The position numbers and the translations under genes were made by a program. This document shows, piece after piece, positions 6,195 through 8,341 of a DNA stretch of 8,341 nt. Where the stretch lies: assembly GCA_030652345.1 (NCBI GenBank), contig JAUSAU010000079.1, positions 1 through 8,341 on the forward strand, given 5' to 3'. Position 1 is the stretch's first letter. The number at the start of each line of letters is the position of its first letter. The notes under the pieces are model-generated. The model ran no database searches. It saw nothing but the letters and a program-made list of their open reading frames with translations, and was not told the DNA's origin. The DNA is from Coriobacteriia bacterium. Lineage in GTDB: Bacteria; Actinomycetota; Coriobacteriia; Anaerosomatales; PALSA-660.

Positions 6195-6223
6195 CGTACC
6201 GGCATGTCGCTGCTGAGGGGGTT

Positions 6224-7180
6224 GTGTTGAGGATGGTGGCCGATCGCGACTCTGACGGGCGGGTCCGGGAGGACGCACGCACGAAGGGCATCAGCCGCGT
6301 ACTGTGGCAGATCCTCGTGCTCAACCTCGGCGTTTCGGCGGCGAAGTCGGCCTGGGGCCTGATCAGCGGCTCCACCGCCATGTTCGCCGACGGACTCCAC
6401 TCGCTCGCCGACGGATCCGGCAACATCGTCGCGCTGGTCGCGATGAAGTTCGCGAGCAAACCGCACGACGACGACCACCCGTACGGCCACCAGAAGTACG
6501 AGTCGTTCGCCAGCGCGGTCATCGGGGTCATGCTCATCCTCGCCGCATGGCGCGTCGCGAGCAGTTCGGTGGCGTCACTCGCGGCCTACGCGACGACCGG
6601 CGCTCTGCCCGAGGTGGAGGTCACCGGCACGTCGTTCGCCGTCATGCTGGTCACGCTGGCGATCAACATCTTCGTGGTGTGGTTCGAGACGCGTCAGGGC
6701 AAGCGGCTCGAGAGCGACGTCCTGTGCGCGGACGCGAAGCACACGCTGTCCGATATCTGGGTGACTCTCGGTGTCCTCGTCTCGCTGGTGTTGGTCAAGT
6801 ACGGTGTCTCGCTCGCGGACCCGGTGGTCGGTCTCTTCGTGGCGTTCGCTATCGCCTGGGCGGCGATAGAGGTGTTCAAGGGGATCGTGACGACGTTCTC
6901 GGACGAGGCCCGACTCGACCCGCTCGAGGTCGCAGCCAAGATCAGCACCTTCGCGGGCGTACGCGGCAGTCACAACATCCGCACCCGCGGTACCGGCGCG
7001 GTCGTCCACATGGACATGAGTGTCCTGGTGGATCCGCATATGACGGTCGCCGAGGCGCACGTCATTGCACGCGACCTGGAAGCGTGGCTGTGTGGGCAGT
7101 ACCCCGGGCTCAAGGACGTCGTCGTGCACGTGGAACCTGACACCGAGGACCAGCGCGCGCGATCACGCATGTGCGAGTGA
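6224..7180 (+). CDS. Cation diffusion facilitator (CDF) transporter, probably Zn2+/H+ antiporter
   Basis: A 318-residue inner-membrane cation efflux protein with about six hydrophobic segments between ~25 and ~225 and a cytoplasmic ferredoxin-like domain (~230-306). The metal site is of HD-HD type: H59 and D63 in ADGLHSLAD, and H173 and D177 in ADAKHTLSD. By family knowledge this His/Asp set favours Zn2+ over Cd2+, whereas Mn2+-type members use DxxxD. Also present are the conserved DHPYGHQKYE loop (84-93) and the C-terminal AEAHVIARDLE and VVVHVEPD signatures (H279, H302), likely metal-binding and dimerising. Export of cytoplasmic Zn2+ in exchange for protons is inferred. The start is uncertain: GTG 6224, TTG 6227 and ATG 6233 share the GAGGGG at 6215-6220. 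GTG 6224 is taken because GAGG lies 5 nt before it; the ATG would be 12 nt from the full motif. The gene faces the CaCA antiporter with a 34-nt gap. Confidence 0.93.
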   Translation: MLRMVADRDSDGRVREDARTKGISRVLWQILVLNLGVSAAKSAWGLISGSTAMFADGLHSLADGSGNIVALVAMKFASKPHDDDHPYGHQKYESFASAVIGVMLILAAWRVASSSVASLAAYATTGALPEVEVTGTSFAVMLVTLAINIFVVWFETRQGKRLESDVLCADAKHTLSDIWVTLGVLVSLVLVKYGVSLADPVVGLFVAFAIAWAAIEVFKGIVTTFSDEARLDPLEVAAKISTFAGVRGSHNIRTRGTGAVVHMDMSVLVDPHMTVAEAHVIARDLEAWLCGQYPGLKDVVVHVEPDTEDQRARSRMCE

Positions 7181-7214
7181 GACCGGACGGCGACGGGAGA
7201 GCGAAGAGCGCCTC

Positions 7215-8177
7215 CTACACTAGGCTGCCGTTGAAGAGCAGCACGGCGTACGCCACGTAGATCGTCAGGAACGCGACTCCGGTGATCCGGCCGATGCGCC
7301 CCCTGATCAGAAGGAACGGCGCAAGGCCCACCGTGACGGCCAGCATCACCCACACGTCGACGCGCGCCATCTGGGCGGCCACGTCGATCGGCCGTACCAG
7401 CGACGAGATGCCCAGGATGCCCAGGATGTTGAAGATGTTGCTGCCCACGACGTTACCCACAGCCACGTCCGAGTGGCGCCGGAACGCGGCCACTATGCTC
7501 GTCGCCAGCTCGGGCAACGACGTCCCGATCGCCACGAGGGTCAGGCCGATGACGGCTTCCGAGATACCGAGCGTCAGTGCGATATCTGTCGCGCCGACGA
7601 TGAGGAGCCTCGAGCCGACCACCAGACACGCGAGACCGGCGCTCACGAGGCCGATACCGACCCACAGCGACTTCGGCGACGGGATCTCCTCGGCCTCTTC
7701 GCTGTGCAGATCCGCGGAGGGAGACGTGGGGTTCCGGCGTTCGTAGCGGTACGAGAGCCACACGTAGGCGACGATGCCAGTGAACAGCAGCAGCCCCATG
7801 AACCGGGTGAGGGTGCCGAACTGCGCCATGATGGTCAGCGCAAGAGCGGCGGCTATCATGGTCGCCGTGTCGCGCCTCAGTTCCCGTGGTTTGACGGCCA
7901 TCGGCGCGATGAGTGCGGCCGCACCGAGAACGCCCAGGATGTTGAAGGTGTTGCTGCCCACGATGTTACCGATGGCGATGTCCGAACGACCTTCGATCGC
8001 CGCGCCCAAGCTCACCACCATCTCCGGTGCCGACGTACAGAATGCGACGACGGTCATGCCGATCAACAGCGGCGATATCTTGAACCTGCGCGCGACGGCG
8101 AGCGCTCCACGGACGAGCCACTCAGCGCCCCCGAAGAGCAGAACGAGCCCACCCAGTGCGTATGCGTACATCATCAC
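7215..8177 (-). CDS. Na+/Ca2+-exchanger family (CaCA) antiporter, YrbG-like
   Basis: A 320-residue membrane protein, near the usual prokaryotic CaCA length, made of two homologous five-helix halves joined by an acidic cytoplasmic loop (~145-168). The alpha-1 repeat (40-85) has AFCTSAPE (E52), then SDIAIGNIVGSNTFNILG (D66, N71). The alpha-2 repeat (211-256) has AIGTSLPE (E223), then SDVAVGNVVGSNIFNILG (D237, N242). The two glutamates and Asn/Ser residues form the ion sites in this family. Calcium (or sodium) exchange against Na+ or H+ is inferred; the ion cannot be told from sequence. C47 replaces the usual Gly of the alpha-1 motif. The start is GTG 8175-8177 or the directly following ATG 8172-8174; GGAGGG at 8186-8191 is 8 nt from the GTG. 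The gene follows sdaAA by 35 nt, probably in one transcript, and converges on the CDF gene. Confidence 0.94.
   Translation of the reverse strand: MMMYAYALGGLVLLFGGAEWLVRGALAVARRFKISPLLIGMTVVAFCTSAPEMVVSLGAAIEGRSDIAIGNIVGSNTFNILGVLGAAALIAPMAVKPRELRRDTATMIAAALALTIMAQFGTLTRFMGLLLFTGIVAYVWLSYRYERRNPTSPSADLHSEEAEEIPSPKSLWVGIGLVSAGLACLVVGSRLLIVGATDIALTLGISEAVIGLTLVAIGTSLPELATSIVAAFRRHSDVAVGNVVGSNIFNILGILGISSLVRPIDVAAQMARVDVWVMLAVTVGLAPFLLIRGRIGRITGVAFLTIYVAYAVLLFNGSLV
7419..7472 (-). repeat. Internal gene duplication, copy coding alpha-2 of the antiporter
   Basis: These 54 bases match 7932-7985 with seven mismatches and no gaps. They encode SDVAVGNVVGSNIFNILG. The similarity at DNA level reflects the ancient internal duplication of CaCA proteins together with shared codon choice. 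Confidence 0.85.
7932..7985 (-). repeat. Internal gene duplication, copy coding alpha-1 of the antiporter
   Basis: This is the partner of 7419-7472 in the same orientation. It encodes SDIAIGNIVGSNTFNILG. The five mismatches clustered at 7971-7979 fall in the codons for the DIAIGN/DVAVGN part, while the GSN-FNILG part is almost identical. Confidence 0.85.
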
Positions 8178-8185
8178 GCGATAAT

Positions 8186-8191
8186 CCCTCC
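8186..8191 (-). promoter_or_regulatory. Ribosome binding site of the CaCA antiporter
   Basis: GGAGGG on the minus strand lies 8 nt before GTG (8175-8177) and 11 nt before the following ATG. It sits in the 35-nt gap after sdaAA, which holds no promoter or terminator that I can see. Confidence 0.7.
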
Positions 8192-8212
8192 AAGATGCGG
8201 GACGGAAGCGAC

Positions 8213-8341
8213 CTACCGCTCTTCGTCGATCCGTGGGCTGCTACGACTCGCGAGCCGCTTTCCTGTCGGTGTGACGGCGAGCCCGCCGAGCGCGGTCTCC
8301 CGAAGCGACGGCGGGAGGCTTCTGCCGACCGAACCCATGGC
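8213..8341 (-). CDS. sdaAA: L-serine dehydratase (iron-sulfur dependent) alpha subunit, C-terminal fragment
   Basis: The last 42 codons of a gene entering from the right edge, ending at TAG (8213-8215). The stretch [19 protein letters not shown] followed by TPTGKRL matches the extreme C-terminus of the SdaAA chain of Bacillus-type L-serine ammonia-lyase (IGQTMPTALRETGQGGLAA then TPTGREL in B. subtilis, from memory). The enzyme deaminates L-serine to pyruvate and ammonia using an oxygen-sensitive [4Fe-4S] cluster; the cluster cysteines lie outside the window. A hydrophilic tail ([11 protein letters not shown]) follows the conserved end. The antiporter gene starts 35 nt downstream on the same strand, so cotranscription is likely although no functional link is obvious. 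The fragment could also be the end of a single-chain alpha-beta enzyme. Confidence 0.75.
   Translation of the reverse strand, partial: AMGSVGRSLPPSLRETALGGLAVTPTGKRLASRSSPRIDEER

Larger units (their letters stand above)
6031..6223. other. Divergent intergenic region between the kinase and the cation efflux gene
   Basis: This 193-nt region must drive the kinase gene leftwards and the CDF gene rightwards. For the kinase I see only a -10-like TACTAT on the minus strand (6078-6083) without a convincing -35; it would give a leader of roughly 40 nt. TACGTA (6082-6087), a small palindrome, overlaps it. The CDF side has a better promoter, listed separately. No tRNA, riboswitch-like fold or long repeat is apparent. 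Confidence 0.45.

Noticed and set aside
6204..6230. An eight-codon leader frame (MSLLRGLC) overlapping the CDF start
   Set aside because: It has no ribosome site and no repeated regulatory codon. The ATG lies near the predicted transcript start, so leaderless translation is possible, but nothing supports it.
6304..7140. A 278-codon plus-strand frame inside the CDF gene
   Set aside because: It is Arg-rich and out of frame with the CDF exporter, which has clear metal-site motifs and a full-length match in its own frame.
7181..7214. Bidirectional terminator between the CDF and CaCA genes
   Set aside because: The 34-nt gap contains no stem of useful length and no T- or A-run on either strand.

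Overview
The window is 8.3 kb of GC-rich, gene-dense bacterial chromosome. It contains seven whole protein-coding genes and a fragment of one more at each edge. Base composition, codon use, GTG starts and TANNNT-type -10 boxes fit a high-GC Gram-positive (actinobacterial) genome. A reverse-type rubrerythrin and a two-subunit-type iron-sulfur L-serine dehydratase suggest an anaerobe or microaerophile, perhaps of the Coriobacteriia kind. That placement is inference from gene content; no rRNA or other taxonomic marker is present. I see no transposase, integrase, CRISPR array, tRNA or rRNA.

Left block, minus strand (1-1989): a membrane-anchored HtrA/DegP-like serine protease with one PDZ domain, then a reverse rubrerythrin (peroxide reductase), then the first 39 codons of rlmN (23S rRNA A2503 / tRNA A37 methyltransferase, radical SAM). 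Gaps of 23 and 36 nt suggest one operon combining envelope protein quality control, peroxide detoxification and an Fe-S-dependent RNA methylase.

Middle block, plus strand (2177-3850): transcribed away from htrA, a protein of unknown function with an acidic Glu-Pro repeat tail and three membrane segments is followed after 30 nt by ddl, the D-alanine-D-alanine ligase of peptidoglycan synthesis. A fairly good promoter (TTGCCG-N17-TAGACT) lies in the 187-nt divergent gap. It is preceded by a direct repeat GGAGGTTT with an 11-bp period.

Histidine kinase (3847-6030, minus): this runs head-on into ddl, and the two stop codons share one CTAG tetranucleotide. It has two membrane segments around a ~210-residue extracytoplasmic sensor, then HAMP-like, PAS, HisKA and HATPase_c regions. 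No response regulator is encoded in the window.

Right block: a zinc-type cation diffusion facilitator (plus) faces a Na+/Ca2+-exchanger-family antiporter (minus). The antiporter follows, after 35 nt, the last 42 codons of an L-serine dehydratase alpha subunit (sdaAA) that enters from the right edge. All intergenic gaps are under 200 nt.

I found no convincing new multi-gene system. The points most worth a second look are the unknown EP-repeat membrane protein paired with ddl, the orphan kinase with an unassigned sensor domain, and the shared stop codons.
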